Origin: an uncultured Hungatella sp.
Lineage (GTDB): Bacteria; Bacillota; Clostridia; Lachnospirales; Lachnospiraceae
Direction: 5' to 3'
DNA length: 34,167 bases
Assembly (NCBI GenBank): GCA_910585435.1
Contig: CAJUEJ010000030.1
Coordinates: 9,192 to 43,358, forward strand
The notes beneath the pieces are model-generated. The model had not been told where the DNA came from and searched no databases. It saw only the letters and a program-made list of their open reading frames with translations. Made by a program: the position numbers and the translations under genes. This document shows, piece after piece, positions 1-8,399 of the stretch (the first letter of the stretch is position 1; each line of letters opens with the position of its first letter).

Positions 1-1505
1 AAGTTACAATCATCCTTTCTCGACTTCAACCAGCCGATGGGATTGCACATGAATCCGGAAAACCGTTGGATCAAGATGGCAGATATGATCCCATGGGATG
101 TGTTCGAAAAGAAATATAAGCATCTTTTCAAAAGCAAAACTGGGAATGTCGCAAAGCCTTTACGTATGGCTCTTGGCGCGCTGATTATACAGACCAGGTT
201 TCAGTTTTCGGACAGGGAACTTGTACAGCAGATAACGGAAAATCCCTATCTGCAGTATTTCATCGGTCTGCCGGGGTATCAGGAAACTCCACCGTTTGAT
301 GCGAGTACGCTAGTTCTTTTTAGAAAGCGTATTAGTGCAAAAATGCTCATGGAAGCAAACGGATATTTGCTTGAGGAGAATAAACCCGATAAAAAAGGGG
401 GTAACAATGGCCATCACAATCCGCCTTCCGGCAATAGTTCCGGTGATTCGGGTAAAACAGATGAGTCCGAAAACAAAGGCACTCTGATTATTGATGCAAC
501 CTGTGCCCCGGTATATATCAGATATCCCCAAGATGTATCTCTGTTGAATGAAGCTAGAGAAAAACTTGAAAAAATAATTTTGTGGTTTCACAAAGCATAC
601 GGTGTCGTTCTTCCGCGAAGAGACTGCAAGGCTGCAAGGAAACAGTATCTCAGCTTTGCGAAATCAAAGAAACACTCAGCAAAGCAGATCCGCAAAGCCG
701 TAAAGAAACAGCTTTCGTATGTCAGACGGAACATTGGATATCTGGAGGGATTTATGTCAGCAGGTCTGCCCCCAAGACGAACGGATATCCCGACGATACT
801 TACCATCTTCAAGCTTTATGAACAGCAAAAATACATGTATGATAACAAGGTTCACAAGGTAGAGAACCGGATCGTGAGTATCAGCCAGCCCTGGATCAGA
901 CCAATCGTGCGAGGAAAGGTAAAAGCATCCGTAGAGTTTGGCGCAAAGCTGGATCTCAGTATTGATGCGGAAGGTTACGCAAGGATTGAAAACATATCCT
1001 TTGATGCCTACAATGAAAGCACCTGTCTGCAGGAGGCTGTTAATGCTTATTATGAGCGAAGCGGATACTATCCGGAACGGGTTCTTGCAGATCAGATATA
1101 TCGGACAAGAGATAATCGGTTCTTCTGCCAAAAACATGGAATTCGATTATCCGGCCCGAAGCTTGGGAGGCCAAGCAGGGAAACGACAAAAACAGATAAA
1201 CAGATAGAATACCAGGATAATACTGATAGAATCGAAGTGGAACGCAGATTCAGCTTAACCAAACGCTGCTATGGAATGGGCAATATCGTGACCAGGCTTG
1301 AAGATACACAGCTAACTTCTATCGCATTATCTGTATTTGTTGCAAACATCGTAAGGATGCAGCAACGAATACTTTCTGCGCTTTTTTATCTGTTGGACAT
1401 TTTAAACTATAGGGCTGGCTGCCTGCTTGTGCAGGTTAATCAGCAAACACTAAGTAAGGTATCAGAAATTTTTATGAGTTTCTGGTGCCTTATTTTTTTT
1501 GCGCC
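1..1505 (+). mobile_element. Right part of an IS5/IS1182-type insertion sequence
   Basis: The transposase frame and its terminator mark the 3' part of an IS whose left end is outside the window. The right edge is put near 1505 because the DUF5688 gene with its own ribosome binding site begins at 1526. I could not identify the terminal inverted repeat or target duplication without the left end. Confidence 0.6.
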
Positions 1506-1560
1506 TAAAAGAAAGGGGAGAAGAAATGGAATCAGAGAAATGGTTACAGGAGCTGTTTAA
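1..1560 (+). CDS. IS5/IS1182-type transposase, 5' end outside window
   Basis: DDE transposase that would move the surrounding insertion sequence. The frame is already open at base 1, twelve codons before the first in-window ATG at 37, and the text there (LDFNQPMGLHMNPENRW) reads like the usual N-terminus of this family, so the true start lies upstream. An N-terminal DUF772-like part (LGALIIQTRF, FSDRELVQQI) is followed by a DDE domain. Counting from the ATG at 37, the acidic residues are D153 (IIDATCAP), D352 (VLADQIY) and E402. R398, E402 and K409 fit the R-(3)-E-(6)-K signature. Odd point: the frame has no stop before the terminator hairpin at 1458-1500 and runs about 35 bases into the next gene in another frame, so the last 30 or so residues are probably not native. 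Family assignment is good; activity is unknown. Confidence 0.88.
   Translation, partial: KLQSSFLDFNQPMGLHMNPENRWIKMADMIPWDVFEKKYKHLFKSKTGNVAKPLRMALGALIIQTRFQFSDRELVQQITENPYLQYFIGLPGYQETPPFDASTLVLFRKRISAKMLMEANGYLLEENKPDKKGGNNGHHNPPSGNSSGDSGKTDESENKGTLIIDATCAPVYIRYPQDVSLLNEAREKLEKIILWFHKAYGVVLPRRDCKAARKQYLSFAKSKKHSAKQIRKAVKKQLSYVRRNIGYLEGFMSAGLPPRRTDIPTILTIFKLYEQQKYMYDNKVHKVENRIVSISQPWIRPIVRGKVKASVEFGAKLDLSIDAEGYARIENISFDAYNESTCLQEAVNAYYERSGYYPERVLADQIYRTRDNRFFCQKHGIRLSGPKLGRPSRETTKTDKQIEYQDNTDRIEVERRFSLTKRCYGMGNIVTRLEDTQLTSIALSVFVANIVRMQQRILSALFYLLDILNYRAGCLLVQVNQQTLSKVSEIFMSFWCLIFFAPKRKGRRNGIREMVTGAV
1458..1500 (+). terminator. Intrinsic terminator at IS right end
   Basis: GGTATCAGAAA (1458-1468) pairs with TTTCTGGTGCC (1479-1489) as an 11-bp stem with two G-U pairs and a 10-nt loop, followed by TTATTTTTTTT. 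It should stop transcripts leaving the IS and leaves only 25 bases before the next start codon. Confidence 0.8.
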
Positions 1561-2473
1561 CAAGCTCCGGGAACGTTTGGGAGAGGAGTACCAGGTGACA
1601 AAGGTAGATAAGCCGGCGCTGAACTCTTCGGGCAAAGTCCAGATCGGCATTGTGAAAAACGGGGAGCGCACCGGAATTCTTCTGAATCTGGAACCGGGAA
1701 AGGTCCAGCGGCTTAAGACTGGAATCGGCCTTAAGGAAGAGGTTGGTGTCCTTGTGGAAAGATACTTGGAGAAACGGAGCGTGCTGCGTAAGGAACTGCT
1801 GGCTGGTGAATGGTTTGAGAGGATGAAGGAACGGATTGTCTATGCCCTGGAACGAATGGAGGGAAATGAGGAGGCCCTGAAGCATATTCCCTGGGAGCCA
1901 TACCTGGATATGGCAATTGTATTTTACCTTGTGGAGACACCGGGAGGGGAGACCAATTACCGTGTGATCAGCAATCATGACCTGGAGGTGTGGAAGGTAA
2001 GCAAGGAGGAGATCTTTCAGATTGCCAGGGAGAATACACCCAGGCTTGGCATTCCTTTACTCCTGACCCCGGAGGACGCGGTTGGGGAGAATAAAGAGGG
2101 GGAGGAAGAATCCTTAAAAGATATGGAAAGGTATCTGCTGAAACATACCTATAAGGGAGTGTCAGCTTTTGTTCTCACCAATCAGTATGGATTTTATGGT
2201 GCTTCCGTGATTCTGTATGACGGTCTTTTGGAACGGATTGCCTGGGCATGGAGGGATGATGTCCTTGTGATTCCAAGCAGTATCAATGAGGTGATGATCA
2301 TTCCCGCCTGTGGAAGCACAAAAACCATACAGCAGTGGAGGGAGATTATTAAGGAAATGAATCAGGAGGAACCTGAAAACGAAATGGCACTGTCGGACAG
2401 TGTCTATTTTTATGACCATAAGGAAGGAAAGCTGTGTATTGCAACGGATGACTGCAAGATGATTTTTGATTAG
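1526..2473 (+). CDS. DUF5688 family protein (copy 1)
   Basis: Protein of 315 residues matching the DUF5688 family, which is common in Lachnospiraceae and has no known function. The start ATG at 1526 is chosen because GGGGAG lies just upstream; the longer reading frame from 1499 has no such site. Features shared with the second copy at 24027 include an N-terminal block on substrate-like strands (VQIGIVKNGERTGILLNLE), a central LDMAIVFYL segment, and a C-terminal block with TNQYGFYGASVILYDG followed by LVIPSSINEVMIIP. No signal peptide or membrane segment is visible. It sits directly behind the IS terminator, so its original promoter and any leader or regulator gene were probably displaced. A small gene follows after 76 bases. 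Confidence 0.8.
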   Translation: MESEKWLQELFNKLRERLGEEYQVTKVDKPALNSSGKVQIGIVKNGERTGILLNLEPGKVQRLKTGIGLKEEVGVLVERYLEKRSVLRKELLAGEWFERMKERIVYALERMEGNEEALKHIPWEPYLDMAIVFYLVETPGGETNYRVISNHDLEVWKVSKEEIFQIARENTPRLGIPLLLTPEDAVGENKEGEEESLKDMERYLLKHTYKGVSAFVLTNQYGFYGASVILYDGLLERIAWAWRDDVLVIPSSINEVMIIPACGSTKTIQQWREIIKEMNQEEPENEMALSDSVYFYDHKEGKLCIATDDCKMIFD

Positions 2474-2485
2474 AGAGGGTGCTTT

Positions 2486-2514
2486 GGACATATTTCAAAC
2501 CTTGGGATATGTCC
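2486..2514 (+). other. Hairpin in the gap after DUF5688 copy 1
   Basis: GGACATAT (2486-2493) and ATATGTCC (2507-2514) form a perfect 8-bp inverted repeat with a 13-nt loop. An alternative outer pairing, CTTTGG (2482-2487) with CCAAAG (2528-2533), overlaps it. There is no T tract, so this is a leader or processing structure rather than a terminator. Confidence 0.45.
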
Positions 2515-2549
2515 TTACCATATCAAACCAAAGAAAGGAAGAGAAAAGA

Positions 2550-2684
2550 ATGAAGCGTGAAGCAAAATGGGAGAACCCTGGGAGAGACGGTCTGTCCATA
2601 CAGGAGATCATGGAAATGTATGAGGACGGTTATGAGTTCGTTGTCCAGGCAGGCCATGTGGTTGCGGTGCTGGTGGACTTTTAA
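2550..2684 (+). CDS. Small hypothetical protein, 44 aa
   Basis: Short ORF starting at ATG 2550 behind a purine-rich AAGGAAGAG site. The protein has a helix-like centre (SIQEIMEMYEDGYEFVVQAGHVVAVLVDF) and a charged N-terminus. I do not recognise the family. Ending 14 bases before the next gene and in an operon-like row, it is likely translated. The earlier in-frame start at 2466 would run through the hairpin at 2486-2514 and is not favoured. Confidence 0.55.
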   Translation: MKREAKWENPGRDGLSIQEIMEMYEDGYEFVVQAGHVVAVLVDF

Positions 2685-2698
2685 ACGGAGGGTATGGC

Positions 2699-3826
2699 AT
2701 GAATTATCAGGATGATTTTTCGGCGGCTTTTCCGGAGAAGGAGGGATTCCTGGAGTTTTTGGATGAGATTGAGGAGCGCGGGTGCTGGAGAGTGTTTCCC
2801 ACCAATGAGATCCAGGTGTTTGCCCTGGCAGAATTCCCGGAACTCTGCAGGGAGATTGAGGCAGAAAGGGAAGGGGCGGATATCTTACAGGATACCAGAG
2901 CCAACACGGGACTTCTTTTAAAGGTGGGGGAGGAAGCTTATCCCTTAGGGGCAACGGCCATTAAGACTTTGGAGAACCGTGCCCGCATTTCCGGGTATGC
3001 CCTTCAGGATTTAGGCAGAGGGAAGCTGGCCAGGGTATTAAATGACTGTCTGGAGGTGACAAAAGGAAATGCCCTGGTGCGAATTCATGAGGGAAAGGCC
3101 AGGGCAGTCCACGGCGGGGACAAGAGTGATTATGCCGTGCTGCCTATGCCGGAGCTGTTTGAGGCTTCGGCAATCCACATGGAGGAGCAGTATGAAAGGG
3201 TTCGGTTTCTTTCGGGGTATTTTGACCACTGGCTGGTGACGGCTTCCTGGGAGATTCAGGACAGGCGGCTGCTGGACACTTACCGGGACATGCTTTTGCA
3301 GTATGGACAGGTGGCCGACCCGGAGCTGTCGGCGCAGATCAAGGTACATTCTTCTGATGTGGGAGTCAGCGGGGCGAATATTTTCTATTCCCTGCTTATG
3401 GGGAAGGAGAGAAGGCCGCTGGTTCTTGGGGACGCGCTGAGGCTGGAGCATTCCGGCGGAGCCAGCCTTGCGGATTTCTCACGGAATTTAAGCCAGGTGT
3501 TTGCCAGATACCGGGAGGCGGTGGAAGGACTTTCGGGGCTGTTTTCGGAGTATCTGACTTACCCGGCAAATGTGATCGCCAGGGTGATGAAAAAGGCAGG
3601 TATCGGAGTGGGACTGACGGCCAAGACGGCGGAGCTTTTTAAGGCGGGCCACGGGTTTGGAGGCTGCAACGGATATGAGGTGTACTGCGGAATCTGTGAG
3701 TGCATATTTCTGGCTCAGAGCGAAGGGGCAGGCGTCCGGGCGCTGACGGATCTGGAGGAAAAGGTGTCACGGTGCCTTGCCTTTCCCTTTAAGGAGTATG
3801 ACATTCCTGGGGAAGTCCGGTATTAA
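2699..3826 (+). CDS. Hypothetical protein, weakly DUF932-like
   Basis: Soluble protein of 375 residues. ATG 2699 follows GGAGG by a normal distance. Residues about 75-150 (YPLGATAIKTLENRARISGYALQDLG, then LARVLNDCLE and LVRIHEGKARAVHGGDKSDYAVLPMPEL) resemble the order of motifs in DUF932/phage-plasmid TIGR03299 proteins: a choice of allele-like 'AI..L..RA.I', a 'LN.CL' step and an 'R...G..RAV.S..Y..LP..EL' block. This similarity is from reading only and is weak. The position just before the YqaJ and ERF recombination genes also fits DUF932, which often travels with such genes. No catalytic motif or membrane segment is seen. Confidence 0.6.
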   Translation: MNYQDDFSAAFPEKEGFLEFLDEIEERGCWRVFPTNEIQVFALAEFPELCREIEAEREGADILQDTRANTGLLLKVGEEAYPLGATAIKTLENRARISGYALQDLGRGKLARVLNDCLEVTKGNALVRIHEGKARAVHGGDKSDYAVLPMPELFEASAIHMEEQYERVRFLSGYFDHWLVTASWEIQDRRLLDTYRDMLLQYGQVADPELSAQIKVHSSDVGVSGANIFYSLLMGKERRPLVLGDALRLEHSGGASLADFSRNLSQVFARYREAVEGLSGLFSEYLTYPANVIARVMKKAGIGVGLTAKTAELFKAGHGFGGCNGYEVYCGICECIFLAQSEGAGVRALTDLEEKVSRCLAFPFKEYDIPGEVRY

Positions 3827-3850
3827 ATGGATTGAGTGTTATCTGGGGGC

Positions 3851-3955
3851 AGAGTGGTAATGGTTTGGCTTTGGTTTACCAGGACAGAGTGATAATTGCC
3901 TGGTCTTGGTTTATTGGGACGGAGTGACAGTGGTTTGGTTCTGATTTATCGGGAC
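3851..3955 (+). repeat. Three degenerate 35-bp tandem repeats
   Basis: Three head-to-tail copies of exactly 35 bases (3851-3885, 3886-3920, 3921-3955), each beginning AGAGTG or GGAGTG and ending in GGGAC or AGGAC after a TTGGTTTAT-like core; a fourth copy begins AAGGTGG and decays. They occupy the 276-base gap (3827-4102) between the DUF932-like gene and the YqaJ gene. The rest of the gap holds only a small GCTAT-CAGG-ATAGC hairpin and the ribosome binding site. The copies carry no conserved frame that looks coding. They could be iteron-like binding sites or a decaying duplication. Confidence 0.7.
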
Positions 3956-4102
3956 AAGGTGGCTGGAAAAGTGAGAGCATTTTCATTCCGGCTATCAGGA
4001 TAGCAGGAAGAAAGAAAAGACAGAGTCGGGGCGTGCTGTGGCTGTTCGCAGGATTGGAACAAGTGCGGTTTCCTGATTCTTCCGGAAAGGAGGCAAAAGG
4101 AC

Positions 4103-5131
4103 ATGACAGGCCGAAGCTATGAGCCGGAAGTAGTGGTGGAGGACATCACAAAGCTGACGGAGAAAGAGTGGAAGGAGTACCGTTACCAGGGGATCGGCGG
4201 CAGTGATGTGGCGGCGGTGTTTGGCACTTCGCCGTGGAAAACGGCCAGGGATTTATATGAGGAAAAGGTTTTTGGCAAGGACCCGGAGCCCGAAGATGAC
4301 GGCTGGGTAGCCAAGGAGATCGGGAAGCGGCTGGAAGAACTGGTGGTGCAGATTTTTATGAAAAAGACGGGGCTTAGGCCTTACGCGGTTCGGAAAATGT
4401 TCCGCCACCCGGATTATCCGTTTATGCTGGCAAATGTGGATTTTTTTGTGGAGGTCAATGGGGAAATCTACATCATTGAGTGCAAGACTTCTTTTTCCTT
4501 CCACATGGAGGAATGGGAGGACGGCGGGATTCCCAGGCATTATGAGCTGCAGGGGAGGCATTACATGGCGGTGACCAATGTGAAGGGAGTCATTTTCCTG
4601 TGTCTTCATGGAAACAATGAGAATACCTTCATCATGCGGAGCATGGTACGTGACCTGGATCTGGAGGAGGAACTGATTGAGCAGGAGGACTGGTTTTGGA
4701 ACCGCTGCGTGAGGGAAGGGAAACCGCCGGAGTACACGGAACCTATACAGCTGGTGCTTCGGAGTATCCGGGACCGGCTGGGGGTGAAGGATTCCCAGGT
4801 GGTGGAGCTGCCAAAGGAGCTTTCGGGGTGTGTGACGGAGTACCTGGATTTGAAGAAACGGAAATCGGAGCTGGATAAGCAGTCTAAGGAGATTGAGGAA
4901 CGGATGAAAAGCGCCTATGCCCCGGTTCAGGAGGCTTTGAAAGGGGCGGAGAAGGGCGTGCTGGTTCTGGGGGACGTGCGGTATCAGGCAGGGTACACCA
5001 AGAGAGTGACTACTTCCATTAACAAGGAGAGTCTGGAGGCCATGGGGATTCTGCACCCGGATATCTGCAGGGAGTACGCAAAGACCAGTGTGTCCCGGAG
5101 TTTTTATATTAAGCAGGAGAAGGCTGGATAA
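4103..5131 (+). CDS. YqaJ-type phage recombinase exonuclease
   Basis: Exonuclease of the YqaJ/lambda-exo fold, which resects double-stranded DNA ends to leave 3' single strands for an annealing partner. ATG 4103 follows AAAGGAGG. Visible core: GGSD (residues 32-35, IGGSDVAAVFGTSPW), an EEL helix around residue 78, the metal-binding D113 in ANVDFFV, and E126-C-K128 in IIECKTS, followed by the Y-x-L-Q block (HYELQGRHYMAV). The C-terminal part (about 235-342) is a charged, coiled-coil-prone helix and a small domain. At 342 residues it is a normal length for the family. The ERF annealing gene two genes downstream is its expected partner, so the pair makes a Red/ERF-like recombination unit. Confidence 0.9.
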   Translation: MTGRSYEPEVVVEDITKLTEKEWKEYRYQGIGGSDVAAVFGTSPWKTARDLYEEKVFGKDPEPEDDGWVAKEIGKRLEELVVQIFMKKTGLRPYAVRKMFRHPDYPFMLANVDFFVEVNGEIYIIECKTSFSFHMEEWEDGGIPRHYELQGRHYMAVTNVKGVIFLCLHGNNENTFIMRSMVRDLDLEEELIEQEDWFWNRCVREGKPPEYTEPIQLVLRSIRDRLGVKDSQVVELPKELSGCVTEYLDLKKRKSELDKQSKEIEERMKSAYAPVQEALKGAEKGVLVLGDVRYQAGYTKRVTTSINKESLEAMGILHPDICREYAKTSVSRSFYIKQEKAG

Positions 5132-5154
5132 AGGGCAGAGAAAGGAGGGATTGT

Positions 5155-5568
5155 TTGACTGCCGGTGAGCAGGCATTTTTACGTTTGGAACTGGAGGTGC
5201 TGTTAAAGCGGCTGAAGCGAAATCTGGACCAGGTTGGAGTGGAGGTGCTTAAGAGCACGTACAGGAAGGGATATGGGGAGCTTTTGAGGGAGATTCAGGT
5301 GAAAGCGGAGACCTATATGAAAGAGGCTGTTTTTAGTGGCATGGGAGGGTATTTTTGCCGGGATGAGATTCCGGACCTGTGCAGGGCGTTAAACGGTGTG
5401 GTAAATGAGGCAGGCGTAAGACACCAGCTGAGTGTGGCTCTTTTTCAGGAGCCGGATATGGGGAAGGTGGAAGGTCTGGTTCAAATGATCAGGGAAAGGG
5501 TACAGAGGATTGTTCTGGAGTACCAGGGCCATATACAAGGAGGAAGGCAAATGCGCAACATTTTTTAA
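5155..5568 (+). CDS. Hypothetical protein between exonuclease and ERF
   Basis: Protein of 137 residues with a TTG start at 5155 behind AAAGGAGG. It is mostly helical by appearance (LELEVLLKRLKRNLDQVGVEVLK near the N-terminus, VQMIRERVQRIVLEYQ near the C-terminus), without cysteines grouped as metal sites and without membrane segments. I do not recognise a family. It sits 23 bases after the exonuclease gene and 71 before the annealing gene, so it is probably an accessory of the recombination module. Confidence 0.65.
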   Translation: MTAGEQAFLRLELEVLLKRLKRNLDQVGVEVLKSTYRKGYGELLREIQVKAETYMKEAVFSGMGGYFCRDEIPDLCRALNGVVNEAGVRHQLSVALFQEPDMGKVEGLVQMIRERVQRIVLEYQGHIQGGRQMRNIF

Positions 5569-5639
5569 AGGCCTTCCAACGTCCTGCCGCCGAACCTTTG
5601 GTGAGGGGGCATTACATATTATACTAGGAGGAATGTGAT

Positions 5640-7034
5640 ATGGAGAATAAGAGATTGACGCTTCAGGAAAAAATGGTGCGGATTCGGGCAAGGATTCCGT
5701 CTCTGGTGAAGCAGGCGTACAGTGAGGAAGTAAGCTATGACTTTGTGAAGATTGATGATATTTTCCGGTATCTGACGCCGGCTATGAATGAGTACGGGGT
5801 TAATTTTGACATCGTATCGGAGACAGCCACCAAGAAGGATGAGAGGGGAAATCCCATGTTTGTGGAGTTTATTCCCCTGTACCAGATGTGGATTTATGAG
5901 GCGGATCTGACGTTTCAGTGGACCAATGGGGAGAATGGGGAAGACCAGTTCCAGGTGACGGCCCATGCCATTGGTTTTCACCAAATGCCGGAGAAGGCAA
6001 AGGGAAGCGGGTGGACGTACTGTCTGAAATATTATCTGTTAAATAAGTTCTGTATCAACCAGGGCGGAGACGACCCGGATATGAGAAATGTGGTTCCAGG
6101 CTCTGATGTGGGCCAGGGAGAAATGGACGGGGCTTTAGACGGAGCGTGGAGTTATGGGGAGGAGAACGGGTATCCCCAGGGAAATGATATGGAGCCGGAA
6201 GAGGAATTTCCGGAAACGGGGGAACCTGTAGAGAATGGAGCTGTGTTCGGTCAGGAGACAGGAAATGTGGAAGGTGAAGCGATAACTGGTTTGCAGGAAG
6301 CGGCTGACGGTTTTCAGAATGGGGGAGAAAGAGCAGAGGAACAATCGGGGGAGATGACGGAGGAATATCTGTCGGAAGAACCGGAAGGTTATTCTGTGAA
6401 TCAATCCCTGATAGGACCGGACCAGGGGACTATGGTGACGCTGCCGGAGAGCGCAGGAGAACCGCTGAATTTGGCAGAAACCGGTTCTGTGAGTGCAAGG
6501 GCGAATGCCAATGGTGACAGGAATGTCCAGAAGGGAAGCCGGAATGTTCAGGGGAATGCGGAGAATCGTGGAGATATGGGGAATGGAGCAGGGACAAGGA
6601 ATGGGGCAAATGCTGGGAATGCAATAAATACGGCGAATACAGCGAATGTGCCAAATGGGGCAGGAGCCGGAATGTCTCATGCGCCTAACAGGTTCGGTGC
6701 AGGTAACATGACGAATACAGCGGCCAGACCCAATACAGCCAAACCCAATGCAGCCAGACCTAATGCAGCAAGCCAGGCAAATCCGATAAATCCAATCAAT
6801 CCGGTACAGCTGCCTATAAACACGGCAGGAAGCCAGGGCGGCATGACGATGGAGGAGGCCAGCAACGTGATCTGCAACTGCGGGCTTTACCGGGGGAAGA
6901 CCCTGGGAGAGATCGCCAGAAGCGGGGAGGATGGAATCCAGAACCTGAAATGGTTTGTCAACTCCTACCGGGGCCGTAATGAGGAACTGAGAATCGGGGC
7001 AAGGGTTCTTTTAGAGGCAGCAATGGCGGCATAG
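5640..7034 (+). CDS. ERF-family single-strand annealing protein with long linker
   Basis: ERF-superfamily annealing protein that pairs complementary single strands made by the exonuclease. ATG 5640 follows AGGAGG. Residues 1-145 form the ERF domain (QEKMVRIRARIPSLVKQAY, the YDFVKIDDIF motif, the HAIGFHQMPEKAKGSGWTYCLKYYL block typical of the family). Residues about 150-245 are acidic and 250-400 are a low-complexity Asn/Ala/Gly linker with repeated NTA, NAA and NAN units. The last 60 residues form a separate small domain (CGLYRGKTLGEIARSGEDG, LKWFVNSY) that looks like the ExoX-like C-terminal module. At 464 residues it is about twice a plain ERF. It ends in -AAMAA. Confidence 0.85.
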   Translation: MENKRLTLQEKMVRIRARIPSLVKQAYSEEVSYDFVKIDDIFRYLTPAMNEYGVNFDIVSETATKKDERGNPMFVEFIPLYQMWIYEADLTFQWTNGENGEDQFQVTAHAIGFHQMPEKAKGSGWTYCLKYYLLNKFCINQGGDDPDMRNVVPGSDVGQGEMDGALDGAWSYGEENGYPQGNDMEPEEEFPETGEPVENGAVFGQETGNVEGEAITGLQEAADGFQNGGERAEEQSGEMTEEYLSEEPEGYSVNQSLIGPDQGTMVTLPESAGEPLNLAETGSVSARANANGDRNVQKGSRNVQGNAENRGDMGNGAGTRNGANAGNAINTANTANVPNGAGAGMSHAPNRFGAGNMTNTAARPNTAKPNAARPNAASQANPINPINPVQLPINTAGSQGGMTMEEASNVICNCGLYRGKTLGEIARSGEDGIQNLKWFVNSYRGRNEELRIGARVLLEAAMAA

Positions 7035-7076
7035 GAAGCTACGGACAGCCACACATGAAGGAGGAAAAGCCAGAGG

Positions 7077-8399
7077 GTGTATGAACCGAAATTTGATATT
7101 TCAGAAGTGGCAGACCTTTTGGGGGTTGAAAGGCTGACGGAGGGAAATTCCTTCAATGTCGTCTGCCCGTTCTGCGGAGACAGGCGGGGAAAAATGAATT
7201 TCCGTGTCTTGAAGGACGGGAATCCCTGTAATACATACCGCTGTTTTAACTGCGGCTCCCAGGGCAACATGCTGACCCTGTATGCGGAAATGCAGGGTAT
7301 TTATGGGGAAGACCGCTACAAGAGGGCTTACCGGAAGATTTTGGAGGCTCTTGGGAAATCAGGATATGATACCGTGTCTCACAGAACCTATCGGCCGCCT
7401 GTGGTTTATGACCGGAGGGAGCAGGAAAAACCAGATTTTGAAGCAAGGAGTCGGGTGTATGAAGGCCTTTTGGAACTTCTGACATTGACGGAATCCCACA
7501 GACGGAATCTTCTGAACCGGGGCTTTGGCAGGGAGCAGATTGAGGAATTTCAGTTTCGGAGTACGCCTGTTTCCGGTACAGAAGGGATTGCCAGGAGGTT
7601 ATTGAAGGAGGGACATTCCCTTAGGGGAATTCCGGGCTTTTTTGTCAACAGCCGGGAAAACTGGGACGCAGCCTTTTATGGCCGCAACCATGGGATTTTG
7701 TGTCCGGTCCGGAGTATTGGCGGGCATATAATCGGTTTTCAGATCCGGCTGGATTCTCCTTATGACGGAAGGAAGTACCTGTGGTTCAGCAGCACCAATA
7801 AACCTGAGGGCACAGGCAGCAGAAGCCCGGTTGGATTTTTCGGGGACCCTTATGGAAAGGTGGTGCGGGTGACGGAAGGAATCCTGAAAGCGTCTGCGGC
7901 CTATGCCATGTCCGGTTACAGTTTTCTTGGCGTACCTGGGGTGAACCAGTATAAGGAGCTGGAAAGAAGCCTTGTGGAGTTAAAGGAAAATGGTCTTGAG
8001 GAAGTTCATGAGTATTATGACATGGACAAGCTTATGCCGGTTTCCTGTCAGGGAGATTACAAGGAGCCGGTCTGTGAGAAGTGTGGGGGTGCGGACTGGG
8101 AGACGGGAATCTATGAGGATTTTTTGTCCTGCCCCCATAAGAGAGCAAAGCGGGACCAGATACAGGAGGGGTGCCGGAAACTTTATGAGATCTGCCACAG
8201 GCTGGGGCTGCGCTGTATCCAGAAGCGTTGGGACTGCGGGCCGGAGGGAACCTGGAACGGAAACTATAAGGGGATTGATGATTACTGGTGGGGACATTTG
8301 AAACTGAGAAGGGAGCAGGAAATGGAAGATGTATTTTGCAGAGAGGCTGCTTTTGGAGGCGGTATACCGTCATGGGAAAAGGCAGGTTTTGGAGGATGA
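7077..8399 (+). CDS. CHC2 zinc-finger / Toprim DNA primase
   Basis: Element-encoded DnaG-like primase that would start replication of the element. A GTG start at 7077 is taken because AAGGAGG (7059-7065) precedes it and the domain begins at once. The zinc finger shows C30-x2-C33 and C56-x2-C59 (CPFCGD, CFNCGS). A middle region (FVNSRENWDAAFYGRNHGILCPVRSIGGHIIGFQIRLD) leads to a Toprim-like domain with E267 in VTEGILKA and the D315-M-D317 motif in YYDMDK. A second cysteine cluster (CEKCGGADWETGIYEDFLSCPH) is inserted after it. There is no DnaB-interaction helicase domain. The 440 residues are shorter than chromosomal DnaG. The 3' end overlaps the next gene by 71 bases. Confidence 0.85.
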   Translation: MYEPKFDISEVADLLGVERLTEGNSFNVVCPFCGDRRGKMNFRVLKDGNPCNTYRCFNCGSQGNMLTLYAEMQGIYGEDRYKRAYRKILEALGKSGYDTVSHRTYRPPVVYDRREQEKPDFEARSRVYEGLLELLTLTESHRRNLLNRGFGREQIEEFQFRSTPVSGTEGIARRLLKEGHSLRGIPGFFVNSRENWDAAFYGRNHGILCPVRSIGGHIIGFQIRLDSPYDGRKYLWFSSTNKPEGTGSRSPVGFFGDPYGKVVRVTEGILKASAAYAMSGYSFLGVPGVNQYKELERSLVELKENGLEEVHEYYDMDKLMPVSCQGDYKEPVCEKCGGADWETGIYEDFLSCPHKRAKRDQIQEGCRKLYEICHRLGLRCIQKRWDCGPEGTWNGNYKGIDDYWWGHLKLRREQEMEDVFCREAAFGGGIPSWEKAGFGG

